NCBI RefSeq assembly: GCF_000332315.1
Contig: NZ_KB235941.1
Coordinates: forward strand, 484,259 to 548,258
Reading direction: 5' to 3'
DNA from: Prochlorothrix hollandica PCC 9006 = CALU 1027
Lineage (GTDB): Bacteria > Cyanobacteriota > Cyanobacteriia > Prochlorotrichales > Prochlorotrichaceae
DNA length: 64,000 bases
The translations under genes were made by a program, and so were the position numbers. Of this stretch, positions 24,649 to 33,507 are shown piece after piece (the first letter of the stretch is position 1; every line of letters begins with the position of its first letter). The notes under the pieces were generated by a model. That model saw only the letters and a program-made list of their open reading frames with translations. It was not told where the DNA came from and did no database searches.

Positions 24649-25296
24649 CTAGGTCTTGGCAATCACCCCATGATTATCCATCAGTTGACCTTTTTCCAGA
24701 GTCCAACAGCGATCGGCGATCGGCAACAAATCCGATGGATCGTGGGTGACAATTAACAGCGTCCAATGGGCTTTGAGGCGACTGAGTAAATTAACTAACT
24801 GTTGGCGCATCGACCAATCCAAACCCGCCGTCGGTTCATCCAACAACAGCAGATAGGGTTGCCGGATCAACTGCACCGCCAAGGCGAGGCGACGCTGCTG
24901 CCCTCCACTGAGTTCATGGGGAGAGGCTTGGAGGGATAGGGTCTCCAGGCCCACTTCCGTGAGGGCTTCCGTCACGCGATCGCTGCTTAACTCCGGATGG
25001 CCCAGGCGTAGCTCTTCCAGCAAGGTACTACCACAAAAATGGCGTTCGGGAAATTGAAACACCAACCCCCCCAACTGTTGCAGATCAGCACTGGTTAAGA
25101 TCTGTTCCCGCCAAAGAATCTGGCCACTGGTGGACTCCGCTAAACCCGCCATAATCTCCAGGAAGGTCGTCTTACCGGCCCCGCTGACCCCCACCACTAG
25201 CCCCAACTGTTGGGACTCCAGCACAAGGTTGAGATTCTGCAAAATGGGCCGAGGACTGGCAGGGGGATGGTAGCTAATATTATTGAGATAAAGCAT
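24649..25296 (-). CDS. ABC transporter ATP-binding protein (ECF/cobalt-type, single domain)
   Basis: 215 residues. Walker A GVSGAGKTT (about residue 37), Q-loop in GLVFQFPERHFCG, signature LSGGQQRRLA, Walker B LLLLDEPT and H-loop IVTHD are all present, so it should be an active ATPase. The Q-loop QFPE..F pattern and size match the CbiO/EcfA-like subfamily and its plant plastid homologue (ABCI10/11 type); assignment to a substrate is not possible because no permease is adjacent. ATG start; leader contains threefold TTCGTTTATCGGAG repeat (25328-25362). Confidence 0.88.
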   Translation of the reverse strand: MLYLNNISYHPPASPRPILQNLNLVLESQQLGLVVGVSGAGKTTFLEIMAGLAESTSGQILWREQILTSADLQQLGGLVFQFPERHFCGSTLLEELRLGHPELSSDRVTEALTEVGLETLSLQASPHELSGGQQRRLALAVQLIRQPYLLLLDEPTAGLDWSMRQQLVNLLSRLKAHWTLLIVTHDPSDLLPIADRCWTLEKGQLMDNHGVIAKT

Positions 25297-25912
25297 GGGG
25301 TTAGGCGGATGTAGTCAGATTCGGAGTTCGTTTATCGGAGTTCGTTTATCGGAGTTCGTTTAATCCTGAGTCACCTCAGATTCTACAGGGCACCTCGCAA
25401 AATCCAAATTTTCGCCCAGTATCCCACGCAAGAATCAGGGTTGTGGCGGGCGGCTTCGCCCAACCCAATTCATCGAGGTCCCCCCTAGTTTAATGCCCTG
25501 GCTTGGAACTTACGGATGAGTCTCTACGTCCAACGGCATTACACACCAAAAGACCTGGAAATTAAGCAAATTAACGATAATTTGCAGATTGTCCAGGGCC
25601 AGGGTTGCAAACTGTCACCATCTCCCCCAAGGCAGCTCCACCAGTCTAGTACCCTGAGGCCAAGGTTGAGGCGATCGCGATCGTCAATATTATCGAAACC
25701 TGCCACGATCGCAACCCGCCACGATCGCAACCCGCCACGATCGAGAACCCCATTTAAATCCCTGAGTCTAGACCCCCTAACCTAAGTGACTGATAAATAA
25801 GTGACTGATAAAACTGACCAGAACCCCACCCACTGGCAAGGTCAGCAACCCTGACCCCTACACGACCCAAACCCCTCAGGGGCGAGGAAACCACGCCCAG
25901 TGCAGCACCTTT
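25297..25912. other. Intergenic, no convincing gene
   Basis: Holds TTCGTTTATCGGAG repeats (25328-25362), a copy of the GAATCAGGGTTGTGGCGGGCGG...CATCGAGGT repeat (25431-25486; others at 12935, 42585 and 51775), and CGCCACGATCGCAACC repeats (25700-25745). A short ORF from 25516 (TPKDLEIKQINDNLQIVQG) could be the start of a decayed gene but quickly turns into low-complexity sequence. Confidence 0.55.
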
Positions 25913-26104
25913 TGTCAGCACCTTTTATCAGTACCTTTTGCCAGTACCTTTTGCTAGTACCTTTTGCTACAGCAACCCTAAATCAGTTGTAGGCATCTCG
26001 GTGGCTGAAACCCTTGGTGTGGTGTGCCCCCTCCGGGGGCACACCACACGACCCATTTAGGATTGCTGTAGTACCTTTTGCCAGTACCTTTTGTCAGTCA
26101 ACCA
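25913..26104. repeat. 13-bp tandem array CAGTACCTTTTGC split by a MITE
   Basis: Units run 25906-25967 and resume 26071-26100. The insertion of MITE copy 4 (25970-26068) lies exactly inside a unit: TTTTGCTA | element | TAGTACC, versus the neighbouring intact TTTTGCTAGTACC. This displays a TA target duplication directly. Confidence 0.92.
25970..26068 (-). mobile_element. Family 1 MITE, copy 4 (99 bp, inserted in tandem array)
   Basis: CAGCAACCCTAAATCAG ... ATTTAGGATTGCTG, TA both sides; internal hairpin GTGTGGTGTGCCCCC-TCC-GGGGGCACACCACAC perfect. Confidence 0.93.
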
Positions 26105-26152
26105 GCCCGCTATCTATCCCGTTAACCCCTATTGAGGCGCTGTTCATTCACC

Positions 26153-27196
26153 ATGGCTTTACCCTTTGCCCGCCCCCTTTCCACCGCCCTAAGCCGTTCC
26201 CTAGGGCATAAAATCACCCGTTCCCTCGCCCAAACCCTGGGAACCTTAGCCTTAGTCCTAAATATCTGTGTTCCCTTTGCCAGTGCTGGGGATCCCTTCC
26301 GTAGTACTGAACCCCAACCCATTGGCGAACACACCGAAGCCGCCTTTGATGCCATGTTTGAAAATGGGGACTATGCCACCGCCATGGAGCACTTGGAGAT
26401 GGCCCAATCCACAGAAGCCGGAGAACCCTTGGTTTATGCCATGTTGGCAGCTATTTCCTACCTCGATCAAGACTGGAGCCAGGTTAGTGCCTATACTCGC
26501 CAAACCCTGACGGCGGCTGAGGCACTGCAACCCACCAGTCCCCTCCGGGGCCATCTCTATACCGCCATTGGCCATTTCATGGAAGGAGCCTATGCCCTAT
26601 CGCCAGCGGGGGAGGGTTCGCTGCGGGGGGTTCCCACGGCCCTCAATAAGCTCCAGGAGGTGTATGGATCCTTGAACGCAGCTAAGGCGATTAATGCCAA
26701 CGATCCAGAATTGAACTTAATTCAGGGATTTATGGATTTACAAATCGCCGTCAATCTACCCTTAGCCACTCCCAAAAAAGCGATTCAGCGACTGGAAACC
26801 ACGGCGGCACCCCGGTTTTTAGCAGATTGGGGCATTGCCCTCGCCTACCGGGATCTCAATCAATTACCCGATGCCCTGACGCGGGTCAATGCGGCCCTGG
26901 ATAATAGCGGTAACCTCAACCCCCAGCTTTACCATCTGCGGGCACAGGTGTTGCGTAAACAGGGGGAAGGGGGTAATGCAGCTCTGTTTGATCAAGCCCG
27001 CCAGGATTTTGAACTGGCGTTGACGAAGGCGGATCAGTTACCCAAAGCGATTGCAGCGGATATTGGCTATGAGTATTGTCGCAACCAAATCACCATCGAC
27101 CAAGTCGATCGCGATTGCGGAGCCTTTCGCCAAAAAATTCGCCAAGAACCGGGCACTTGGGGACCGGCATCCCTACCCAGCTTGGATGGGGGCTGA
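26153..27196 (+). CDS. Exported TPR-repeat protein (Sll0314/Alr1548-like)
   Basis: 347 residues from the ATG at 26153. A signal peptide is visible: basic N-region, hydrophobic LAQTLGTLALVLNICVPF, cleavage after ASA before GDP. The mature part is helical-repeat sequence (AAFDAMFENGDYATAMEHLE; YTAIGHFMEGAYALSPAGEG; DWGIALAYRDLNQLPDALTR) typical of TPRs and similar in layout to the Sll0314 family of cyanobacteria, function unknown. Two Cys near the C-terminus (YEYCRNQ, DRDCGAF) could form a disulfide. Periplasmic or lumenal location inferred. Confidence 0.8.
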   Translation: MALPFARPLSTALSRSLGHKITRSLAQTLGTLALVLNICVPFASAGDPFRSTEPQPIGEHTEAAFDAMFENGDYATAMEHLEMAQSTEAGEPLVYAMLAAISYLDQDWSQVSAYTRQTLTAAEALQPTSPLRGHLYTAIGHFMEGAYALSPAGEGSLRGVPTALNKLQEVYGSLNAAKAINANDPELNLIQGFMDLQIAVNLPLATPKKAIQRLETTAAPRFLADWGIALAYRDLNQLPDALTRVNAALDNSGNLNPQLYHLRAQVLRKQGEGGNAALFDQARQDFELALTKADQLPKAIAADIGYEYCRNQITIDQVDRDCGAFRQKIRQEPGTWGPASLPSLDGG

Positions 27197-27334
27197 CAGA
27201 CTATCTCTAGCGATACCGTTGCCCCGATCGTAGCCATGCCAGAGGGCACCCCTTAGGTTACGCCGGAAGGCTAAACCACGGTCTTCCGTGCCCTGACCTC
27301 AATCTTGGATCCAGATTTTCTAGGATTGCGATCG

Positions 27335-28633
27335 CTAGGGTCCCGTAGGATCGGATTCCCCAGGGGGGGGACTGAGGGTGACGGGTTTGCAGCCTGGGCA
27401 GGGAGGCGCGGTGTCGAGGGCGGCGGCACGGGTGGGACGGATGAAATGGCGGCTAAACCAGGGCGATCGCAACCCCAACACCGCCGTTACCAGGAACCCC
27501 AGCAGGGCGATCGCCACTCCATTAGTCCCTGTAACCTGTAACTGCCCCAAATAGTGGCTACCCAGCACCAAGGCATGAACCGCTGCCAAAAGGAACGCCG
27601 GTAAGGTCAGTAAATGGATCCGCCGCCACAGATGTCCCAGAATCCGTTGGGCACGATCGAAACTGGTGCAGGCCGCCGGGGCCAACAGCACCAAGGCCAA
27701 CGCCCCCGCCCCCATGGCCCATTGATGCTGGGGCAAGAGAAAGGTTACGGCCCGCCAATTCCACTGCCAACTATGTTCCAGCCGGTGAAGACTGTGGGCC
27801 ACCGCCAGCCCAAAGCCCCCCACCCCCAGGGCGCGGCGATAGGTGAGGGGCCACGACCACCAGGGACTGAGGGGGCGAGCCACCAGGGCTAACCCCAGGC
27901 AGAGCAAGGCTCCATGGCCACTGAAGTCCGCCATGGTGTCCCCGGTTCGGGTCAGGGTCAGTAGCCCAATGATCAGGGTGATCCACCCCCCCATACGAAA
28001 TAATTGACTGCGGCGATCGCGGCTCAATAATCCCGCTGATACCCCCACCCCCACGAGGGTCGGTGTTGTACCCAAGCCAAAGGCCACCATGGTGGCAGCG
28101 CCCTGGAGCCAGTGGCCACTGTCAGCGGCTTTAATCTGGGCGGCATAGAGGAACCCACAGGGCATGAAGCCCCACACCAGTCCCAACCCCAGGGGAGTCC
28201 AGACGCTGGAGCCTTGTCCCAGGCGGGCCATGGTACGACTGAGGCGATCGTGGAGGCGACCCTGGGCCATGGGATTAAGCAAAGGCAAGGAAGGCAGCAA
28301 GCCGGGACTCACCTGCCCCAGGCCAAACCACACCAGCAACCCCCCGGTTCCCCACCCCATAATCCGCCGTAAATCGCTCCCGATCCCCGCCATTTGGCCC
28401 CCCGCCAGCAACACCGAGCCAACCCAACCAATGGCGGCTCCCACCAGGCCATAGCTGAGAATTCGCCCTAGGTTTAATAACAATTGAAAGCGCAGGGGTT
28501 GACTGCGATCGGGGGGCTGAGTCCCCTGGCCCTGGGGCAAGGTAAAGGCGAGGCTTAAGGGTCCACACATGCCCAGACAGTGGCCAAAACTGCCCAAGAA
28601 ACCCAGGCTTACCATTAAAAATAAATCCAGCAT
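27335..28633 (-). CDS. TauE/SafE-like transporter fused to a ferric-reductase-like transmembrane domain
   Basis: 432 residues. N-terminal half: LDLFLMVSLGFLGSFGHCLG followed by MCGP, and helices GRILSYGLVGAAIGWVGSVL and LGLVWGFMPCGFLYAAQI, the UreH_2/SafE-type membrane fold with its cysteine-containing HCxGMCGP and PCG motifs. C-terminal half (about residues 225-400) has RRALGVGGFGLAVAHSLHRL, WRRIHLLTLPAFLLAAVHAL with spaced histidines, resembling the haem-binding ferric-reductase/YedZ-like domain. The fusion suggests electron or metal/thiol handling across the membrane; substrate unknown. ATG 28633. Confidence 0.8.
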   Translation of the reverse strand: MLDLFLMVSLGFLGSFGHCLGMCGPLSLAFTLPQGQGTQPPDRSQPLRFQLLLNLGRILSYGLVGAAIGWVGSVLLAGGQMAGIGSDLRRIMGWGTGGLLVWFGLGQVSPGLLPSLPLLNPMAQGRLHDRLSRTMARLGQGSSVWTPLGLGLVWGFMPCGFLYAAQIKAADSGHWLQGAATMVAFGLGTTPTLVGVGVSAGLLSRDRRSQLFRMGGWITLIIGLLTLTRTGDTMADFSGHGALLCLGLALVARPLSPWWSWPLTYRRALGVGGFGLAVAHSLHRLEHSWQWNWRAVTFLLPQHQWAMGAGALALVLLAPAACTSFDRAQRILGHLWRRIHLLTLPAFLLAAVHALVLGSHYLGQLQVTGTNGVAIALLGFLVTAVLGLRSPWFSRHFIRPTRAAALDTAPPCPGCKPVTLSPPPGESDPTGP

Positions 28634-29302
28634 TTAATCCAAATTAATAGCCCATGGGCTAGGTGACGGAGGGGGTTAGGGTGAAGGTTGCCCCATTCTG
28701 TTTGATCCTTTGATCCTATCAGACCTTTATGCCCCCAAGGGTCACATCACCGTAATGGCACCCCCACAGCGGCAGCGATCTTGTTCCCCTCCGTTGGAGG
28801 GGCTAGGGGTGGGTTTAACCTGTGATTCACCGCAGAAAATTAGAAAGACTTCCTGGTGGTGGCAGAGGTTGACCCACCCCCCAGCCCCCTCCCCAGAAGG
28901 GGTAAATGCGATCCGCTTCTCCTCCTTGGTCGGGCGCATGTCAGGGTTGGGGGGGTGCATCGTAGGGGCGAAGCATGGGCGGCAAAACTTGGGGCGATCA
29001 CCCAGAGAATACCTGCGCCCATGCTTCGCCCGTACCCAAAATGGGGGCATTGACCTCCCCTGATTTCAATCCGATCCTGCCCCCCCAATGACGAGATGCG
29101 CCCCCTTGGTCGGGGCTAGGGGTGGTTTTGACCTGGCGATCGCCGCCATAGAGTAGAAAGACTGCCTGTGAGTTTGGGTTTACCGTGAGTTTGGGTTTAC
29201 CGTGAGTTTGGGTTTAACTGGGCGATCGCCGAGAGGGTCGGCACGGGGGCAAAAACCCTGCAAGGTCACGATCGGTCATGGCTGGATTGGGTAGGAGTGG
29301 GA
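28634..29302. other. Intergenic, repeat debris
   Basis: No gene supported. Contains an inverted pair CGTAGGGGCGAAGCATGGGC ... CGCCCATGCTTCGCCCGTAC (28962-29037), a threefold GTGAGTTTGGGTTTAC 16-mer (29167-29216), and a fragment of family 3 (GAGAGGGTCGGCACGGGGGC, 29231-29250). Several overlapping ORFs on both strands are composition artefacts. Confidence 0.6.
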
Positions 29303-30034
29303 TTAATCGCCCTGGGGATACTCCTCCCAGAGGCTAGTGATTTGCCGCAGACTTTGGTAATTGCCGTGGCCCAAAATCAAATGATCCAACAGGGGAATCG
29401 CCAAAAGCTGCGCCCCCTGGAGCAATTGTTGGGTCAGCACCAGATCTTCAGGGCTAGGGTCCACCTGGCCAGAGGGGTGGTTATGGGCCACGATCGCCCG
29501 CGTTGCCCCCTGGCGAATCACCTCCCGGAAAATATCGCGGGGATGGGCCAAGGTTTGGGTGGCGGTGCCAATACTAATCACCTTGGTGCCCACGGGGCGA
29601 TTTTTGACATCCAACATCACCACCGCAAAGCGCTCCTGACTCTGCCACATCAGGTCAGCACTGAGGAGATCGGCCCCCGCCTTGGGGCTATCGATGGGAT
29701 CCTTGGTGGGAGGTCGGGAGATAAACACCCGTTTGCCTAATTCGATCGCCGCCAAAATACTGGCCGCTTTAGCCTGACCCACCCCATGGATCTCCATCAA
29801 TTCCGCCATGCCAATATCCCGCAACACCGCCATGGGATCCCGCTGATCTGCTCCCAATTTCTGCAAAATATGTTGCCCCAACCCCACCGCCGACAATTTT
29901 CCCGGCCCTTGCCCCGTGCCCAATAAAATAGCCAGCAATTCAGCACTGGATAGGCTTTTAGGGCCATGGGCCTCTAGGCGCTCACGGGGGCGCTCAGTGG
30001 GGTCAAGGTCAGCAATGCGGAGGTTATAGGTCAT
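29303..30034 (-). CDS. radC: RadC-family JAMM protein
   Basis: 243 residues. N-terminal helix-hairpin region ([20 protein letters not shown]) and C-terminal MPN/JAMM metal site with [16 protein letters not shown] plus the downstream [10 protein letters not shown]. Historically called DNA repair protein RadC; the true role is unresolved in the family. Full length and complete motif, so functional. It lies 80 bp downstream of mutL on the same strand, a plausible repair pair but possibly coincidental. Confidence 0.95.
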   Translation of the reverse strand: MTYNLRIADLDPTERPRERLEAHGPKSLSSAELLAILLGTGQGPGKLSAVGLGQHILQKLGADQRDPMAVLRDIGMAELMEIHGVGQAKAASILAAIELGKRVFISRPPTKDPIDSPKAGADLLSADLMWQSQERFAVVMLDVKNRPVGTKVISIGTATQTLAHPRDIFREVIRQGATRAIVAHNHPSGQVDPSPEDLVLTQQLLQGAQLLAIPLLDHLILGHGNYQSLRQITSLWEEYPQGD

Positions 30035-30114
30035 GGTGGGAACATCTACCCTGGATTTGCTCCCATGCTATAGCAAAACCCGAAAATAAGATAAACCAGG
30101 GGAACAAGATACTT

Positions 30115-31890
30115 TTAAATGCCGTGGCTTTTGCCAATGACCCAGTGACGGCGGAAAAAACGGGACAGACTGGTTTCCTCCAAGGTTAGACAAATGGGAC
30201 GACCATGGGGACAGGTACGGGGGTGGCGGGTTTGTTGCCACTGATCCAACAGCCGCTGCATGGCTGGCAGAGTTAACACCTGGCCATTGCGAATGGCACT
30301 GCGACAGGCGATCGCGGCCTGGGCCGCTGCCAGATCCCCCCCCTGACTTAACTCCAGTAGCGCCTCCCCACAGTCCGCCCGCTGGGCCACCAGGGCCGGG
30401 GCCGATCGCACCGCCCAGAGATTCTCCCCAAAGGGATCCACCTCCAACTCCAGCCGTTGCAACTGCTCCACTTGGGGCGGGGTTAAGTGGCTCAGGATCA
30501 GGGGGGGATCCAGGGGAACCCGTTCCCAGCGGTCTTGGATTTGCTCAAACAACACCCGCTCATGGGCAATGTGCTGCTCCACCAACCAAATGCCTGCGGG
30601 ATGCTCCGCCACAATATACATCTGGTGCAACTGGGCGATCGCCCGCACCATCCCCCCTCCGGTATCTGCCGATCCCGCTGCCGATCCCGCTGCCGATCCC
30701 GCTGCCGATCCCTCTGCCGATCCCTCTACCGCCAACGACACCTGCCGCTGCACCCCATAGCCCCCCGCTGTTTCCGCCACCTTCAACACTTGCCCCAGCC
30801 GTTGGTTTTGGCCTTCCTGGGGTAAGGCTTGGGGATTAAGACGTAAAACCTGATCGATCGCTGCTCGAATCTGGCCCTGCCAAAAGTCTAAATGACGTAG
30901 GTAAATTTCTGTTTTAGCGGGATTCCGGTTCCAGTCAATGTGATCCGGCGTTAAGTGCAAATGCACAAAACAAATCGGAAAGCGATCGCGGGGCAAGGTG
31001 CGGCGAAAGGATCCCAACACAGTCTGCTCCAGCTCCGGCATTTGCACCAAGCGCCCATTAACCGCCACCTTAATCCAGTCGGGGCGGCGACGGTGGCAGC
31101 GATCGGGCAACCCCGCCAAAATCTGGAGGCTAGCAGACGGCCCATCCACCGACCCAGGGGCGGGATCGGGATCCGGGGGGTTGACCGTCAGGGTCAGGCA
31201 CTGGAGATCGGTGGGCTGCACCTCCCGCAAAATTTGGGGCAAAATGTCCTGGGCTGTGGCACCGGGGCGCAGATTAAACCAGGGGCGATCGCTGTGTTCC
31301 ATCTGCCAAGTCACCCCAGGATGACACAGGGCCATGACGTGGATCAGGCGCTGGATCAATCGCAGTTGCTGGGCCGCACTGGGCAGCGCTTGGCGACGGG
31401 CGGGCCACTGGGCAAACAACTCCGATACCGTCACCACAGTACCGGGAGCCATGGCCAAAGGTTCAGCCCCCCCAGCACCGAGATCCACCATCGCCCTGCC
31501 ATAGCCCTTACGCCACCCCTGGGCCTGGGGATCCTGGGCCGATCGACTGCAAATCTCCAACTGCCCCAACTGGGCTAAACTGTGCAACGCCTCCCCCCGG
31601 AAACCCAGACTGGAAATTCGCCATAAATCAGCGCTATCCCGAATTTTGCTGGTGCTGTGGGGATGGGCCGCCGCCTCCAGATCCCCCAGGGTCATGCCCC
31701 GGCCATTGTCCGTAATGCGCACCTGCCAGCGATCGGGCCACAGGGATCCATGGATCCGCGTCGCCCCCGCATCCAGGCTGTTATCCACCAACTCCCGCAC
31801 CACCGCCGCCAGGGAATCAATGACTTCGCCCGCAGCAATGGCATGAACCACCTCTAGGGGCAAGCGTTGGATCAGGGACGAAGACTCCAT
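30115..31890 (-). CDS. mutL: DNA mismatch repair protein MutL
   Basis: 591 residues. GHKL ATPase motifs: VVRELVDNSLDAGATRI, ITDNGRGM, STSKI, LGFRGEAL. C-terminal dimerisation/endonuclease domain has EQHIAHERVLFEQ (a variant of the DQHAxxExxxxE nicking motif with Glu for the first Asp), ACRSAIRNGQ and CPHGRP. The linker holds a 12-bp coding minisatellite giving repeated GSAA/GSAE (30665-30725). It coordinates MutS recognition with strand incision; in organisms without MutH it is the nickase. ATG start at 31890. Confidence 0.96.
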   Translation of the reverse strand: MESSSLIQRLPLEVVHAIAAGEVIDSLAAVVRELVDNSLDAGATRIHGSLWPDRWQVRITDNGRGMTLGDLEAAAHPHSTSKIRDSADLWRISSLGFRGEALHSLAQLGQLEICSRSAQDPQAQGWRKGYGRAMVDLGAGGAEPLAMAPGTVVTVSELFAQWPARRQALPSAAQQLRLIQRLIHVMALCHPGVTWQMEHSDRPWFNLRPGATAQDILPQILREVQPTDLQCLTLTVNPPDPDPAPGSVDGPSASLQILAGLPDRCHRRRPDWIKVAVNGRLVQMPELEQTVLGSFRRTLPRDRFPICFVHLHLTPDHIDWNRNPAKTEIYLRHLDFWQGQIRAAIDQVLRLNPQALPQEGQNQRLGQVLKVAETAGGYGVQRQVSLAVEGSAEGSAAGSAAGSAAGSADTGGGMVRAIAQLHQMYIVAEHPAGIWLVEQHIAHERVLFEQIQDRWERVPLDPPLILSHLTPPQVEQLQRLELEVDPFGENLWAVRSAPALVAQRADCGEALLELSQGGDLAAAQAAIACRSAIRNGQVLTLPAMQRLLDQWQQTRHPRTCPHGRPICLTLEETSLSRFFRRHWVIGKSHGI

Positions 31891-32083
31891 GGCGGGGACA
31901 ATAAATAATGAAAGGCGGGCCTAGAATCACCGGCTGATCACCCATCCGCTGGCATTAAACCCTTGACAAACCAGGGCTAGAACCCTGTCCTACCTTAGCT
32001 TACAGCAGCGGCTTTAATACCACTTCTCCAGCCAGCTCCCCAACCGACCGGGCGCAACCCAACAGCAGATTTCGCCAGGTGCC

Positions 32084-32440
32084 TTGTTGGGTTTCGTTCC
32101 TCTACCCAACCTACGATCGGCGATCGGTTATGTTTTCCGCAGTAGGTTGGGTTGAGCTTGGAACCATTTTGGGTTCGTTGTCACAATTGCCCAAAGCGAA
32201 ACCCAACAGCAAGTTTTGTAAGGTCCCTTGTTGGGTTTCGTTCCTCTACCCAACCTACGATCGGCGATCGGCTATGTTTTTCGCAGTAGGTTGGGTTGAG
32301 CTTGGAACCATTTTGGGTTCGTTGTCACAATTGCCCAAGGCGAAACCCAACAGCAAGTTTTGTAAGGTCCCTTGTTGGGTTTCGTTCCTCTACCCAACCT
32401 ACGATCGGCGATCGGTTATGTTTTCCGCTGTAGGTTGGGA
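32084..32440. repeat. 144-bp tandem repeat of family 4 element, two and a half units
   Basis: TTGTTGGGTTTCGTTCCTCT begins at 32084, 32228 and 32372, an exact 144-bp period. Each unit contains TACCCAACCTACGATCGGCG and, 40 bp on, GTAGGTTGGGTTGAGC, i.e. inverted arms. As 144 is a multiple of three a false 133-residue repeat ORF appears on the plus strand. Lies in the mutL-DUF3493 gap; nothing coding seen between 31891 and 32444. Confidence 0.9.
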
Positions 32441-32444
32441 GGAC

Positions 32445-32717
32445 TTAAGGATTAGCCTTGGGGCGATCGATGCGAAATAGCCACACCATCAACGCGACTA
32501 CCCCCAACTGAAACGCCAAGTTTGGTAAGGTTTTCCCCAGATCTTGTCCTGCCAAAACCTTAGCTAAAAAAACAAAGGCTCCAATGCCCCCCGATGCGGC
32601 ACAAGTGCCATAGATAAATTTGCGCAACCCTCGATAGGGAGCCACCATTTCAGCCTTGAGGCGGGCGTAGGCTTCGGGGGTCAGGTTGCTGGGTCGTCGA
32701 GGGGGTGGGTTGGCCAT
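32445..32717 (-). CDS. DUF3493 small membrane protein
   Basis: 90 residues. LTPEAYARLKAEMVAPYRGL then RKFIYGTCAASGGIGAFVFL and LPNLAFQLGVVALMVWLFRI: two predicted membrane helices in the arrangement of the cyanobacterial/plastid DUF3493 family, some plant members of which are linked to photosystem II accumulation. Function here inferred only by family. ATG start; stop directly abuts the repeat at 32440. Confidence 0.85.
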   Translation of the reverse strand: MANPPPRRPSNLTPEAYARLKAEMVAPYRGLRKFIYGTCAASGGIGAFVFLAKVLAGQDLGKTLPNLAFQLGVVALMVWLFRIDRPKANP

Positions 32718-32922
32718 GGCATCAACGGTGTCAAGGGTTTAATTCCAATAAAACAGCCCCATATCCCCATTATTTCTCCAAAACGTTCGGAACTAGCAGC
32801 ACAGGGTTGTACGCAGTCCCCCATCTTTGGGTAGGTTAACGGGGATACAGGGTCTGGGGAGGGGCTAGGGCTAGCTAAGCGGCCCTGAGTCCCTCGCAGG
32901 TCTGGGATTTACAACCCAAACC

Positions 32923-33252
32923 TTAGTAACGGTTGGGCTTGTGAACGATGAAGCTCACGGACTGACACTGCTTGATGTTGTCGAAACCAACTACGCGGAT
33001 GTAGCAGTTGGGGTATTCGGTGCGGCACTCGCGCACTTCGCCCAACACTTCTTGGGTAGAAGTGGCGTGGAACAGGGGCAACTTCCACATGGTCCAGTAG
33101 CAGGTGGTCGCGTCGGAATCTTCGTTGAATTCCACGGCGGGAATATAGCCTTCGCGCACCATGTACTCAATCTGGCGAGCAATTTGCTGATCGCTCAGGG
33201 GGGGCAGGTAGGAAAGGGTTTCGTAGCGACGCTCTTTGGGCAGAGTTTTCAT
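32923..33252 (-). CDS. rbcS: Ribulose-1,5-bisphosphate carboxylase small subunit
   Basis: 109 residues, form IB length. [20 protein letters not shown], the [10 protein letters not shown] block and the C-terminal [14 protein letters not shown] are diagnostic. AAGGAT precedes the ATG. It is 255 bp downstream of rbcL with no rbcX between them. The small subunit caps the L8S8 holoenzyme; in beta-carboxysomes the related domains of CcmM compete for or bridge this site. Confidence 0.98.
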   Translation of the reverse strand: MKTLPKERRYETLSYLPPLSDQQIARQIEYMVREGYIPAVEFNEDSDATTCYWTMWKLPLFHATSTQEVLGEVRECRTEYPNCYIRVVGFDNIKQCQSVSFIVHKPNRY

Positions 33253-33507
33253 GGCTTTAATCCTTACGTCTTCCGTGTGTCTTGCGTTGGATGGGGCAGA
33301 TCGGGAGACCTAACCCCAGATATCAGAGAACAGATCCCGATAGGCAGGCTTAAAACCTAGCCATAGCTAGTAGTTTGACCTGAATCAGAAATTTGCCCCT
33401 GTAGTGAGGTGGGCTGGGGATACCCTGGCAGGCGATCGCCTCAACCACCGCTTGCCAGGATCCCCTGGGTTCATCAAACCAAAGGCTGTCGGGTCTAGGG
33501 TTCAGAC

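Noticed and set aside
25516..25785. 89-residue ORF starting MSLYVQRHYTPKDLE
   Set aside because: Only the first 30 residues look protein-like; the rest is repeat-derived Arg/Ser/Pro sequence, so it is mentioned only in the intergenic entry.
32079..32480. 133-residue repetitive ORF with WVSFLYPTYDRRS
   Set aside because: Arises from the 144-bp non-coding repeat; the same peptide appears at 6 kb from inverted arms of family 4.
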